A stretch of 64,000 nt of DNA from Xanthomarina sp035306605. Lineage in GTDB: Bacteria > Bacteroidota > Bacteroidia > Flavobacteriales > Flavobacteriaceae. The number at the start of each line of letters is the position of its first letter. The first letter of the stretch is position 1. Below the pieces are notes generated by a model. The model saw only the letters and a program-made list of their open reading frames with translations. It was not told the origin of the DNA and ran no database searches. Positions 43,947 to 53,088 of this stretch are shown here, piece by piece. The stretch is taken from NCBI GenBank assembly GCA_035306605.1, contig DATGNR010000047.1; one strand, 5' to 3'. Position numbers and translations under genes: made by a program.

Positions 43947-45053
43947 ATGAAACCACATTTATCTACTTATTTAATTATCTGCTTCTTAAGCGTTCTTTCT
44001 TGTTCACAAACAAAAAAAGAAAAACCTTCTCAAGACACTTATCAAGTTGTTGTTTCTGATTTAAACATTCCATGGGGCTTTGTTTTTCTACCTGACAACT
44101 CTATGTTAATTACTGAAAAGAAAGGTCAACTTATTCATTTTAAAGATGGGAAACGAAAGCTTGTTTCAGATTTGCCCGAAATTGAGCTAAGAGGTCAAGG
44201 TGGATTTATGGATATTGAACTTCACCCAGACTATGAAAATAATGGATGGATTTACTTCTCTTACTCCTCTCCGGAAGGTGAAGGGGAAGGCAGTAATACA
44301 GCTATAATGAGAGCTAAGCTAGAAAATAACAGATTAATAGACAAAGAGGTACTCTATAAAGCCAATCCAAACAGTACACGAGCAGAACATTTTGGATCTA
44401 GGATTATTTTTGATAACAACGGCTATTTATTTTTCTCTATTGGAGATAGAGCTGATAAGGACTCGAACCCACAAGACTTAACAAGAGACTGTGGAAAAAT
44501 ATACAGATTACACGACGATGGCAGTATACCAACAGACAACCCTTTTTACAATACACCAAATGCCAAACAAGCCATTTATAGTTATGGTCATAGAAATCCG
44601 CAGGGTATGAAAATTCACCCTGAAACTGGTGAGATTTGGACACACGAACATGGACCAAAAGGAGGCGACGAAATAAATATCATTCAAGCTGGGAAAAATT
44701 ACGGATGGCCAAAAGTTTCGTATGGTGTCAATTATATTGGAACAAAAATTTCAGATTACACCGAACTCCCTGGCTTAGAATCTCCTCTACATTATTGGGT
44801 ACCTTCTATTGCTCCCAGTGGAATGACCTTTATTTCTAGCGATAAATATCCGGAGTGGAAGGGTAATTTACTAGTTGGCTCGTTAAAATTCCAATATGTA
44901 AACAGATGTGTACTAATGAATAAAAAGGTAGTGAAAGAAGAAAAATTACTAGAAGGTCTTGGAAGAGTTCGTAGTCTAGCTCAAGGACCAGATGGTTATA
45001 TTTATGTGGGAATAGAAAATTTAGGAATTGTAAAACTTTTATCCGAAAAATAA
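43947..45053 (+). CDS. PQQ-dependent sugar dehydrogenase-like lipoprotein
   Basis: A 368-residue lipoprotein (VLSC, Cys19) of the soluble aldose/PQQ-dependent sugar dehydrogenase family (YliI/Asd type), a six-bladed propeller. Typical phrases are LNIPWGFVFLPDNSMLITEK, GGFMDIELHPDY, HFGSRIIFDNNGYLFFSIGD, YSYGHRNPQGMKIHPETGEI and HEHGPKGGDEINII. The catalytic His and PQQ-contacting Arg (RNPQG) are present. The natural substrate is not known. Confidence 0.92.
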   Translation: MKPHLSTYLIICFLSVLSCSQTKKEKPSQDTYQVVVSDLNIPWGFVFLPDNSMLITEKKGQLIHFKDGKRKLVSDLPEIELRGQGGFMDIELHPDYENNGWIYFSYSSPEGEGEGSNTAIMRAKLENNRLIDKEVLYKANPNSTRAEHFGSRIIFDNNGYLFFSIGDRADKDSNPQDLTRDCGKIYRLHDDGSIPTDNPFYNTPNAKQAIYSYGHRNPQGMKIHPETGEIWTHEHGPKGGDEINIIQAGKNYGWPKVSYGVNYIGTKISDYTELPGLESPLHYWVPSIAPSGMTFISSDKYPEWKGNLLVGSLKFQYVNRCVLMNKKVVKEEKLLEGLGRVRSLAQGPDGYIYVGIENLGIVKLLSEK

Positions 45054-45110
45054 AATTACAATAGCCTCGTAAGTTTCAGGAATAGCTCCTATACTTTCAA
45101 TGTAAATAAC

Positions 45111-45118
45111 TAAATTTG
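45111..45118 (+). promoter_or_regulatory. -7 element of the udk operon
   Basis: TAAATTTG, matching TAnnTTTG, 23 bp upstream of the udk ATG. Confidence 0.6.
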
Positions 45119-45140
45119 TGCTCTAAAAAAATACTAATTC

Positions 45141-45749
45141 ATGCTTATTATAGGAATTGCAGGAGGAACAGGTTGTGGGAAAACAACTGTAGTAAATCAA
45201 ATATTAGATCAATTACCAGAGGGAGAAGTTGGAGTTATTTCACAAGACTCTTATTACAAAGACACTTCTCACTTGACCATGGATGAACGAATAAAAATCA
45301 ACTTCGACCATCCCCGATCCATCGATTTCGAATTACTAGAAGCACATTTAAAAGAATTAAAAAAAGGGAACGACATTTATCAACCAGTTTATTCTTTTAT
45401 AAAACACAACAGAACTGGAGACACTATATTAACACATCCTAGAAAAGTTATGATTGTTGAAGGTATTTTAATTCTAACAAATCCGGAATTAAGAGAAATG
45501 TTCGACATTAAAATATTTGTACATACTGATAGCGATGAAAGATTAATCCGTCGATTAAGAAGAGACATAACTGAAAGAGGTAGAGACATTGAAGAAGTAT
45601 TAGCAAGATACCAAAACACCTTAAAACCGATGCATCAACAATTTATTGAGCCAATGAAGGAGTATGCAGATATTATTATTCCAAACAATAAATACAACAC
45701 AGTTGCTGTAGATATTGTTAAGTCAATTATCAATCAACGCCTTATCTAA
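45141..45749 (+). CDS. udk: Uridine kinase
   Basis: A 202-residue kinase that phosphorylates uridine and cytidine in pyrimidine salvage. Walker A is GIAGGTGCGKTT at the N-terminus, then VGVISQDSYYKD and FDHPRSIDFELLEAHLKELK (nucleoside site), VMIVEGILIL and RRLRRDITERGRD (lid). First gene of a chain with the DivIC/FtsB-like gene and methylmalonyl-CoA mutase, each overlapping the next. Confidence 0.96.
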   Translation: MLIIGIAGGTGCGKTTVVNQILDQLPEGEVGVISQDSYYKDTSHLTMDERIKINFDHPRSIDFELLEAHLKELKKGNDIYQPVYSFIKHNRTGDTILTHPRKVMIVEGILILTNPELREMFDIKIFVHTDSDERLIRRLRRDITERGRDIEEVLARYQNTLKPMHQQFIEPMKEYADIIIPNNKYNTVAVDIVKSIINQRLI

Positions 45750-46051
45750 TGTCAAAGAAAGCTAAAAGATCCTTAATTTTAGTTTTAATAGCATTCGCTA
45801 TCTGGATGTTGTTTTTCGACGCAAATTCTTGGTTAATACATCGTGAATTGAACGCGGATATTGAAGATTTAGAAACCGAGAAAGAATTCTATAAAAACGA
45901 AATAATTAAAGACAAGAAAGCTATTAAAGAACTTAGTACAGACGAAGGTCTGGAAAAATTAGCTCGGGAAAAATATTATATGAAGCAGGAAAATGAAGAA
46001 ATATTTATTATTGAATATCAAGACAGTCTCCCAAAACACAACGAAAAATGA
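45749..46051 (+). CDS. DivIC/FtsB-like septum-formation protein
   Basis: A 100-residue bitopic protein: short N-terminus, one helix at about 8-26 (SLILVLIAFAIWMLFFDANS), then an extended coiled coil (ELNADIEDLETEKEFYKNEI) and the ARE-K-Y-Y-M-K phrase (LAREKYYMKQENEEIFIIEY), the mark of the DivIC family. It works in the divisome. The ATG overlaps the udk stop (TAATG) and its own stop overlaps the mutase ATG (ATGA). Confidence 0.92.
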   Translation: MSKKAKRSLILVLIAFAIWMLFFDANSWLIHRELNADIEDLETEKEFYKNEIIKDKKAIKELSTDEGLEKLAREKYYMKQENEEIFIIEYQDSLPKHNEK

Positions 46052-47400
46052 GTAAAAAATTGTTTAATGATTTCAGCGAAGTTTCATCGAAAGAGTGGAA
46101 GCAAAAAATACAGGCCGATTTAAAAGGTGCCGACTACAATGAAACACTTATATGGAAAACAAACGAAGGAATTGATGTAAAGCCGTTTTATCATGCTGAT
46201 GAATTCCCTTCAACTCCAAACGTAAGTTCTTCAAAAGCTACACAATGGAAAATTTGTGAAACTATTTTTGTATCCGATACTGAAATATCAAATGCTCGAG
46301 CTAAAAAACTTTTAGTTAATGGAATTGAAAGCTTAAAGTTTATCATTCCTTCGGAAGACATTTCAGTGGAAACTCTAGTAAAAGATATTGATTTAGGTAA
46401 TACACAAGTGTTTTTTGAACTTCAATTTTTATCAGCCTCCTACACGGATCAAATTTTAAAAGTAACATCAAAAGAAAACACCTTTATTCTAACTGATATT
46501 GTAGGAAACCTTGCTAGAAGTGGAAATTGGTTTTCAAACTTACAAGAAGATCATACGCAATTAGAAACCATAGCTTTAAAAACTTCAACCATCAGTTCTG
46601 ATATAACTTTATATCAAAACGCTGGCGCTAACATGGTACAACAATTAGCCTATGCTTTAGCTCATGTAAACGAATACTTAAATCACCTAAACAACAAAGA
46701 AACTCTTCAGGTGGTATTTAATGTGGCCGTTGGCACGAATTATTTCTTTGAAATTGCCAAACTTAGAGCCTTAAGAGTGCTATGGCGTACTTTGGCTTCG
46801 GAATACGGAAATACCACTGAGTGCCATATTTTTGTTACACCTACAAAACGCAATAAAACACTTTACGATTATAACACCAATTTACTTCGCACCACAACTG
46901 AATGTATGAGTGCTGTTCTTGGTGGTGCAAATACTATAAATAATCTAGCTTACGATGCTATTTACCATAAGGATAATGAATTTGGAAGTAGAATTTCTAG
47001 AAATCAACTTTTGGTGTTAAAACACGAAAGCTACTTCGATAAAGTAGACAATCCTGCAGATGGCGCCTTCTATATTGAAAGTATCACGCAACAATTAGCA
47101 GAAAAAGCCTTAGACTTATTTAAAAGCATAGAAGTTGGTGGTGGCTTTTTACATCAACTAAAAGAAGGCATTATTCAAAGAAAAATTAAGGAAAGTGCTG
47201 AAAAAGAACAAACCCAATTTAATACTGGCGAAGAAGTTTTACTTGGAACCAACAAGCACCCAAACCCTGACGATAAAATGAAACATGAATTGGAACTTTA
47301 TCCTTTTTTAAAAACCAATCCACGAAAAACACTTATCGAGCCAATAATTGAAAAACGACTAGCAGAAACCCTAGAACAAAACAGATTAAAAACCGAATAA
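46048..47400 (+). CDS. mutA: Methylmalonyl-CoA mutase small subunit
   Basis: A 450-residue subunit with a mutase-type barrel but without the B12-binding domain, so non-catalytic. It starts LFNDFSEVSSKEWKQKIQAD LKGADYNETLIW and has ECHIFVTPTKRNKTLYDYNT and TECMSAVLGGANTINNLAYD, followed by PADGAFYIESITQQLAEKAL, as in other flavobacterial small subunits. The catalytic subunit (48123) is on the same strand, with one lipoprotein gene in between. Confidence 0.93.
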   Translation: MSKKLFNDFSEVSSKEWKQKIQADLKGADYNETLIWKTNEGIDVKPFYHADEFPSTPNVSSSKATQWKICETIFVSDTEISNARAKKLLVNGIESLKFIIPSEDISVETLVKDIDLGNTQVFFELQFLSASYTDQILKVTSKENTFILTDIVGNLARSGNWFSNLQEDHTQLETIALKTSTISSDITLYQNAGANMVQQLAYALAHVNEYLNHLNNKETLQVVFNVAVGTNYFFEIAKLRALRVLWRTLASEYGNTTECHIFVTPTKRNKTLYDYNTNLLRTTTECMSAVLGGANTINNLAYDAIYHKDNEFGSRISRNQLLVLKHESYFDKVDNPADGAFYIESITQQLAEKALDLFKSIEVGGGFLHQLKEGIIQRKIKESAEKEQTQFNTGEEVLLGTNKHPNPDDKMKHELELYPFLKTNPRKTLIEPIIEKRLAETLEQNRLKTE

Positions 47401-47419
47401 ATTTTAAATTAAAAAAACT

Positions 47420-48121
47420 ATGAGTAAAACATTATTAAACATTACAATTTCTGTATTATGCTTAACTCTTTTTAACTGCAAAAATGAATCGGGAGAATTC
47501 AATAATTACAAATATGCAGATCAAGAAAATGTTATAATCTGCGATAATTTAGATACTAAATTATATTTTGAAGCATTACTTTCTTTCGAAAATGACATAG
47601 TTAATAAATATGATCCAACAAGCAAAAGTATTAGAAGAGGCTACTCCTTTTTCACAAGAGATATACTAGCAGGAAGGGCTGGAATTGAAGAAATTGTATC
47701 ACCTCATAGTATGGAGGTTTTTGAAGCTTTGAAAAAAGACACTGATCTTTGGAATAAAGACAACACCATTAATTACAATTCCAAACTCTTAACTTGTATT
47801 GGAAACAATTTCAAAAACAACAATTTAAAAACCACGTTTAATGCTTTAGTTTCAACAAATAGTATGCGTCCAGAAATTTTTGGAGCTCCACTTATTAAAC
47901 TTGTAAAAAATGCTCACGACGACAGATATATGGCTGCTTACGTAGCTTTCGATTTATTTTACGCTAACTTGTTTGATGTAGACGCTGAAAAGGTAATGCA
48001 AAAAGCAGAAAACACCAATATCGTAAAACCTGAACCCTCTTTTAACCCTGCTGCTAAAAGCAATCCTGATAATTTAAAAATAAGCAATCCAGAAAAAGTT
48101 AAAGAATTGATAAACAAATAA
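47420..48121 (+). CDS. Uncharacterised lipoprotein inserted between mutA and mutB
   Basis: A 233-residue lipoprotein (LFNC, Cys20). The body (about 25-180) is mostly helical (YFEALLSFENDIVNKYDPTS, RRGYSFFTRDILAGRAG) and the C-terminus (190-233) is low-complexity Asn/Lys/Pro. I recognise no domain. It stands 19 bp after mutA and 1 bp before mutB, so it must be co-transcribed with a cytoplasmic enzyme although it is exported. Function unknown. Confidence 0.75.
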   Translation: MSKTLLNITISVLCLTLFNCKNESGEFNNYKYADQENVIICDNLDTKLYFEALLSFENDIVNKYDPTSKSIRRGYSFFTRDILAGRAGIEEIVSPHSMEVFEALKKDTDLWNKDNTINYNSKLLTCIGNNFKNNNLKTTFNALVSTNSMRPEIFGAPLIKLVKNAHDDRYMAAYVAFDLFYANLFDVDAEKVMQKAENTNIVKPEPSFNPAAKSNPDNLKISNPEKVKELINK

Positions 48122-48122
48122 A

Positions 48123-50246
48123 ATGTCAAGAAAAAACATTCAACATATCACCATAAAACCAGATGTAATAAACGAAAAGTCTTTGGACACAACCGTTTTT
48201 AATACAGCTGAAAACATGGATGTTAAATCCACCTACACCAAAGAAGATTTAAGTGAAATAGAACACTTAAATTTTGTAGCTGGAATTTCACCATATCTTC
48301 GTGGGCCGTACAGCACCATGTTTGTTCGCAGGCCTTGGACTATTCGTCAGTACGCCGGATTTTCAACGGCTGAAGATAGTAACGCCTTTTATAGACGAAA
48401 TTTAGCTGCTGGACAAAAAGGATTATCTGTTGCTTTCGACTTAGCAACACATAGAGGCTACGATTCAGACCACGCACGTGTTGTTGGTGATGTTGGAAAA
48501 GCTGGTGTAGCTATAGATTCTGTTGAAGATATGAAAATACTCTTCGACCAGATTCCTCTTGATAAAATGAGTGTTTCCATGACCATGAATGGTGCTGTAT
48601 TGCCTATTATGGCATTTTATATTGTCGCTGCAGAAGAACAAGGCGTGACACCAGATCAATTGGCAGGAACCATTCAAAATGACATTTTAAAGGAGTTTAT
48701 GGTACGTAATACCTACATCTACCCTCCTACACCATCCATGAAAATTATTTCAGATATTTTTGAGTATACTAGCAAGAATATGCCTAAATTCAATAGTATT
48801 AGTATTTCTGGATATCACATGCAGGAAGCTGGAGCAACTTGCGATATCGAATTAGCTTACACTTTAGCTGATGGTTTAGAATACATAAGAAAAGGTTTGG
48901 ATGCAGGAATGGATATAGACACCTTTGCTCCTAGATTATCTTTCTTTTGGGCTATTGGTATGAACCATTTTATGGAAATTGCCAAAATGAGAGCTGCCAG
49001 AATGCTATGGGCCAAAATAGTAAAACAATTCAATCCTAAAGACAAAAAATCCTTAGCCTTAAGAACTCATAGCCAAACAAGTGGCTGGAGTTTAACAGAA
49101 CAGGATCCTTTTAATAACGTAGCAAGAACTTGTATTGAAGCTGCTGCCGCTGCTTTTGGTGGCACACAATCTTTACACACTAATGCTTTAGATGAAGCCA
49201 TTGCGCTACCTACAGATTTTTCAGCAAGAATAGCTAGAAACACACAAATATTTCTTCAAGAAGAAACCAAAATTACAAAAACAGTCGATCCTTGGGCGGG
49301 TAGTTTTTATGTTGAAAAACTAACGCACGATATTGCCAAAAAAGCATGGGAACTTATTGAAGAAGTAGAAGAGCTTGGTGGAATGACTAAAGCTATTGAA
49401 GCTGGAATACCGAAATTACGAATAGAAGAAGCTGCAGCAAGAAAACAAGCTCGAATTGATTCTGGCCAAGACATTATTGTTGGTGTTAACAAATACCGTT
49501 TAGATCATGAAGCTCCAATTACAACTTTGGAAGTAGACAATCAAACAGTTAGAACCCAACAAATTGAACAGTTAAACAAGCTTAAAGCTGAACGAAATTC
49601 AGAAAAAGTACAAAAGGCTCTAGCTAATTTAACAGAAGCTGCTAAATCAGGAAAAGAAAACCTCTTATCTTTAGCCGTAATAGCTGCTCGCGAAAGAGCA
49701 ACTCTTGGAGAAATTAGTGATGCTTTAGAACTTGTTTTCGGACGATATAAAGCGCAAATTAAATCCTTTTCTGGCGTGTATAGTAAAGAAATTAAAAACG
49801 ATGAATCCTTTAGCAAGGCTAAACAAATGGCTGATGCTTTTGCTGAACAAGATGGTAGAAGACCACGTATAATGATTGCTAAAATGGGACAAGATGGACA
49901 CGACAGAGGCGCAAAAGTAGTAGCCACAGGCTATGCGGATGTTGGTTTTGACGTAGATATAGGTCCTCTTTTCCAAACTCCTGAGGAAGCGGCCAAACAA
50001 GCAGTAGAAAATGACGTACATGTACTTGGAGTTTCTTCTTTAGCTGCTGGACATAAAACCTTAGTTCCTCAAGTAATTGAAGAACTTAAAAAATATGGTC
50101 GCGACGATATTATGGTAATCGTTGGAGGTGTCATCCCGAAACAGGATTATCAATATTTATTTGATGCTGGAGCTATGGCGGTTTTTGGCCCTGGAACAAA
50201 AATTAGTGATGCGGCTATACAGATTTTAGAGATTTTAATGGATTAA
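48123..50246 (+). CDS. mutB: Methylmalonyl-CoA mutase large (catalytic) subunit
   Basis: A 707-residue adenosylcobalamin enzyme interconverting methylmalonyl-CoA and succinyl-CoA. The substrate barrel carries RPWTIRQYAGFSTAEDSNAF, SVSMTMNGAVLPIMAFYIVA and SISGYHMQEAGATCDIELAY. The B12 domain at about 575-700 has KMGQDGHDRGAKVVATGYAD with the cobalt-binding His in D-x-H-D-R-G and GVSSLAAGHKTLVPQVIEEL. Complete. Confidence 0.97.
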   Translation: MSRKNIQHITIKPDVINEKSLDTTVFNTAENMDVKSTYTKEDLSEIEHLNFVAGISPYLRGPYSTMFVRRPWTIRQYAGFSTAEDSNAFYRRNLAAGQKGLSVAFDLATHRGYDSDHARVVGDVGKAGVAIDSVEDMKILFDQIPLDKMSVSMTMNGAVLPIMAFYIVAAEEQGVTPDQLAGTIQNDILKEFMVRNTYIYPPTPSMKIISDIFEYTSKNMPKFNSISISGYHMQEAGATCDIELAYTLADGLEYIRKGLDAGMDIDTFAPRLSFFWAIGMNHFMEIAKMRAARMLWAKIVKQFNPKDKKSLALRTHSQTSGWSLTEQDPFNNVARTCIEAAAAAFGGTQSLHTNALDEAIALPTDFSARIARNTQIFLQEETKITKTVDPWAGSFYVEKLTHDIAKKAWELIEEVEELGGMTKAIEAGIPKLRIEEAAARKQARIDSGQDIIVGVNKYRLDHEAPITTLEVDNQTVRTQQIEQLNKLKAERNSEKVQKALANLTEAAKSGKENLLSLAVIAARERATLGEISDALELVFGRYKAQIKSFSGVYSKEIKNDESFSKAKQMADAFAEQDGRRPRIMIAKMGQDGHDRGAKVVATGYADVGFDVDIGPLFQTPEEAAKQAVENDVHVLGVSSLAAGHKTLVPQVIEELKKYGRDDIMVIVGGVIPKQDYQYLFDAGAMAVFGPGTKISDAAIQILEILMD

Positions 50247-50369
50247 GTTCATTTTTTAATTGTTATTTCCACCGAAAATTGGGGTTAAATCACATTTATT
50301 AATCAAAACATAACTAGTGCTACCTGCACTGAACCATCCTGAGAATTAAAAATCCAGAATACATAATCA

Positions 50370-51416
50370 ATGGCTTTAATCAATAGCACTTTAAAATCAA
50401 AAAACGCGCCCTTAACGCTTGATAAACTTCATTTGAAATCTGAAAACAGAAGTAGAATCAATCAACTAATAGAGGAATTCAACTATATTGATGCCTTAAA
50501 TAATCTAAATATTCCTGTAGATAACAAGATTTTATTACACGGACATACAGGTTGTGGAAAAACAGCCACAGCCCACGCCATAGGAATTGAGTTAAATAAA
50601 AAAGTCATCACATTAAATCTAAGTGGTTTTGTATCATCTAGATTAGGAGAAACTGCAAAAAACCTATCCGATATTTTTAAATCTGCATCTAACGACAAAG
50701 CCATTTTATTCATTGATGAATTTGATTTTATAGGTAAAATTAGAGATTATGACAATAAAGATTCTGGTGAAATAAAAAGGTTAGTTAACGCGCTTATTCA
50801 GCAAATTGATAATTTATCGGGTACTTCTTTACTTATTTGTGCCACCAATCATATCGATATTATTGACAGTGCCTTATTAAGAAGGTTTCAAATTAAATTA
50901 GAATACCAATTACCAACTAAAGAAGCTTTAGACGCTTATTATGATACCTTATTAGCTTCTTTCCCCAAAAACCTTAATACCATAAATAGAAGCTATGGAA
51001 TTTCTTTTGCTGAAGCTAAAGATAGAACCTATCAGCAAATTAAAGCGCATGTTATTAAGCTCGAAAAGCAACGAAAGCATTTGCTTTTTTCTTATGGTTC
51101 TTTAAAATCAAAACAAGTGCAACTAGAGCATTTTGGCAGAGAACTTAAGGGAACGGCAGACAGCTTATCCGGATACAAATTAACAGATTTAGAAATAAAA
51201 GATACGACAGTAATTAAAATAGATAAAACAGATATTCTCTCCATAGCATCAAAATCTAGAGAGGTAACAGATAAAATTGAAGGGCTTGTACTTGAAATAA
51301 CTGGAGAAGAACTTGTGCAGATAGATAAATTTGGACTTTCTAATTACAAAAGAATTAAGGAAACTACTAATTCAGGAGCTGAAGTTTGGGTTTATGTAGC
51401 ACACAACTCCTATTAA
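50370..51416 (+). CDS. AAA+ ATPase fused to a gamma-glutamylcyclotransferase-like domain
   Basis: A 348-residue two-domain protein. Residues about 1-210 are an AAA+ ATPase: Walker A GHTGCGKTATAHAIG, Walker B AILFIDEFD, sensor 1 LLICATNHIDI, arginine finger DSALLRRFQ. Residues about 236-348 are a GGCT/AIG2-like domain: LLFSYGSLKSKQVQLEHFG, RELKGTADSLSGYKLTDLEI, with the YGSL substrate loop and the acid in IEGLVLEITGEELVQIDKFG. Both parts are complete; the join (VIKLEKQRKHLLFSYGS) is very short. Flavobacterial relatives that I know carry these as separate proteins, so this fusion looks unusual. Function unknown. Confidence 0.85.
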   Translation: MALINSTLKSKNAPLTLDKLHLKSENRSRINQLIEEFNYIDALNNLNIPVDNKILLHGHTGCGKTATAHAIGIELNKKVITLNLSGFVSSRLGETAKNLSDIFKSASNDKAILFIDEFDFIGKIRDYDNKDSGEIKRLVNALIQQIDNLSGTSLLICATNHIDIIDSALLRRFQIKLEYQLPTKEALDAYYDTLLASFPKNLNTINRSYGISFAEAKDRTYQQIKAHVIKLEKQRKHLLFSYGSLKSKQVQLEHFGRELKGTADSLSGYKLTDLEIKDTTVIKIDKTDILSIASKSREVTDKIEGLVLEITGEELVQIDKFGLSNYKRIKETTNSGAEVWVYVAHNSY

Positions 51417-51463
51417 CAAGTTTTTCAAACCAGCAAGTAGAAACTTTATTTAGGTTAATTTTT

Positions 51464-51967
51464 ATGAAAATACTACACAGAGAACTAGAAGACATTAAAG
51501 ATATTTTTAAAATTTATAACGCTACTTATTATCAAAAAACTGTGAATTATAAGAGTTGGAGAGGATTTGAGAGAACTTTAATAGAAAAAGAAATAGGTGA
51601 AAACAGACATTTTAAAATTGTAAGGTATGGTGAATTAGCATGTACTTTTGTGATTGCGTTTAACAATCCAATTATTTGGCAAGATTAAGGACAAGACAAT
51701 GCTATTTACCTTCATCGAATTGCTACCGATTTATGATTTCGAGGTCGCTCTTATACAAAAAGCATAGTAACCTGGAATCTAGACCATGCCATAGAAAACA
51801 ATAGGTCTTTTATTTGATTAGACACTCATAGCGGAAATGAGAAATTAAACAACTTCTATAAAAGTTGTGGTTTTACATATAAAGGGATTACCAGTATTGA
51901 AAGGACAAACGATTTTCCTCAACATTACAAGGATGGGCCTTTCAGTATATTTGGAATTGCTATATAA
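51464..51967 (+). pseudogene. GNAT acetyltransferase broken by three in-frame stop codons
   Basis: One uninterrupted frame from ATG 51464 to TAA 51965-51967 encodes a complete GNAT-like protein, but with TAA at 51686-51688, TGA at 51734-51736 and TGA at 51815-51817. Segments: ILHRELEDIKDIFKIYNATY, FKIVRYGELACTFVIAFNNP, AIYLHRIATDL, FRGRSYTKSIVTWNLDHAIE, NNRSFI, then LDTHSGNEKLNNFYKSCGFT, YKGITSIERTNDFPQHYKDG and PFSIFGIAI. There is no frameshift, and each stop is one change from a sense codon. The gene was probably inactivated recently. Confidence 0.87.
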
Positions 51968-52137
51968 TCTATACAGAAATATAGTTGTTAGAAACTAGGT
52001 CAATCCAAAACACCTATATTTTTCCTTCAAAATATCATATCAGAAATTCCTCGTACTTTCACTATCTTAGTTACTTAAACTAAAAACGCGTAAGTGATTT
52101 TCAGTTCATCAAATCTAAAATAAACTCTTCAGCTAGC

Positions 52138-53088
52138 ATGTCAAAAATTGATCGAGAAGATATTCAAATTATAAGTAGAAATAGTAATTGGTCCGAAGCT
52201 CAGATTGAAAAAGTACTAAAGGAAAACGTGTACAACAACAAGGAAGCTTGGTATAAATTCCTTCGTCTATTTTTCATTAGTCTAGGCGTAGGCTTTACTA
52301 CAGCTGGAATCATATTCTTTTTTGCATACAATTGGGCCGATCTACACAAATTCGTAAAACTTGGACTAATAGAAGGAATAATTGTTATATCAACTACTTT
52401 CATATTGTTTTCAAATCTGAATATCGACATAAAAAACATCCTTTTAACTGGAACCTCTATAATGGTTGGTGTATTATTCGCTGTATTTGGACAGGTTTAT
52501 CAAACAGGAGCAAATGCTTACGATTTTTTCTTAGGGTGGACCCTTTTTATAACACTTTGGGTTGTTGTCTCAAACTATACTCCTTTATGGTTTCTTTTTA
52601 TAATATTAATAAACACCACTCTAGTTTTATATTGGAAACAAGTTGCACATGACTGGACTGAAGTTTTTATGTTCACCTTAATTTTTATAGTCAATTCAGG
52701 ATTTTTAATAGCTTCTATATTTATAACAAAATTACTTGAGGTAGTAAAAATTCCGATTTGGTTTTCAAACACACTAGCTCTTGCTACAGTTTCTTGTAGT
52801 ACTATAGGTGTCACTTTAGGTATATTTGAGCAGCAGGAAAGTAGTTTCTATTTTCTAGTTTTAATTACAACACTCCTTTATATTCTAGGTATATACTTTG
52901 CACTAAATTCAAAAAGCGGATTTTACCTAGCAACAATTTCATTCAGCATCATCATAATAGTTTCTGCTTTACTTTTAAACCTATCAAATGATTTTATGAT
53001 GTTGTTATTTATAAGTTTGTTTGTTATTGCAAGTGTCACCTTCGTTATAAAAAACCTAATCAATCTTCAGAAAAAATGGGCAAATTAG
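52138..53088 (+). CDS. DUF2157 membrane protein
   Basis: A 316-residue protein with about ten helices after a short cytoplasmic lead (NWSEAQIEKVLKENVYNNKE). The DUF2157 signature GFTTAGIIFFFAYNWADLHK is clear. First of three genes with mutually overlapping or adjoining ends (DUF2157, DUF4401-like, GDYXXLXY), a trio found across Bacteroidota and Proteobacteria without known function. Confidence 0.88.
   Translation: MSKIDREDIQIISRNSNWSEAQIEKVLKENVYNNKEAWYKFLRLFFISLGVGFTTAGIIFFFAYNWADLHKFVKLGLIEGIIVISTTFILFSNLNIDIKNILLTGTSIMVGVLFAVFGQVYQTGANAYDFFLGWTLFITLWVVVSNYTPLWFLFIILINTTLVLYWKQVAHDWTEVFMFTLIFIVNSGFLIASIFITKLLEVVKIPIWFSNTLALATVSCSTIGVTLGIFEQQESSFYFLVLITTLLYILGIYFALNSKSGFYLATISFSIIIIVSALLLNLSNDFMMLLFISLFVIASVTFVIKNLINLQKKWAN

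Noticed and set aside
49541..49927. A 128-codon minus-strand frame within mutB
   Set aside because: Antisense shadow of the mutase; the opposite strand carries the B12-binding motif.
51734..51817. In-frame TGA codons in the GNAT frame, considered as recoding (selenocysteine or read-through)
   Set aside because: A TAA stop is also present in the same frame, no conserved Cys/Sec position is expected in GNAT enzymes, and no SECIS-like hairpin was seen; a pseudogene is simpler.
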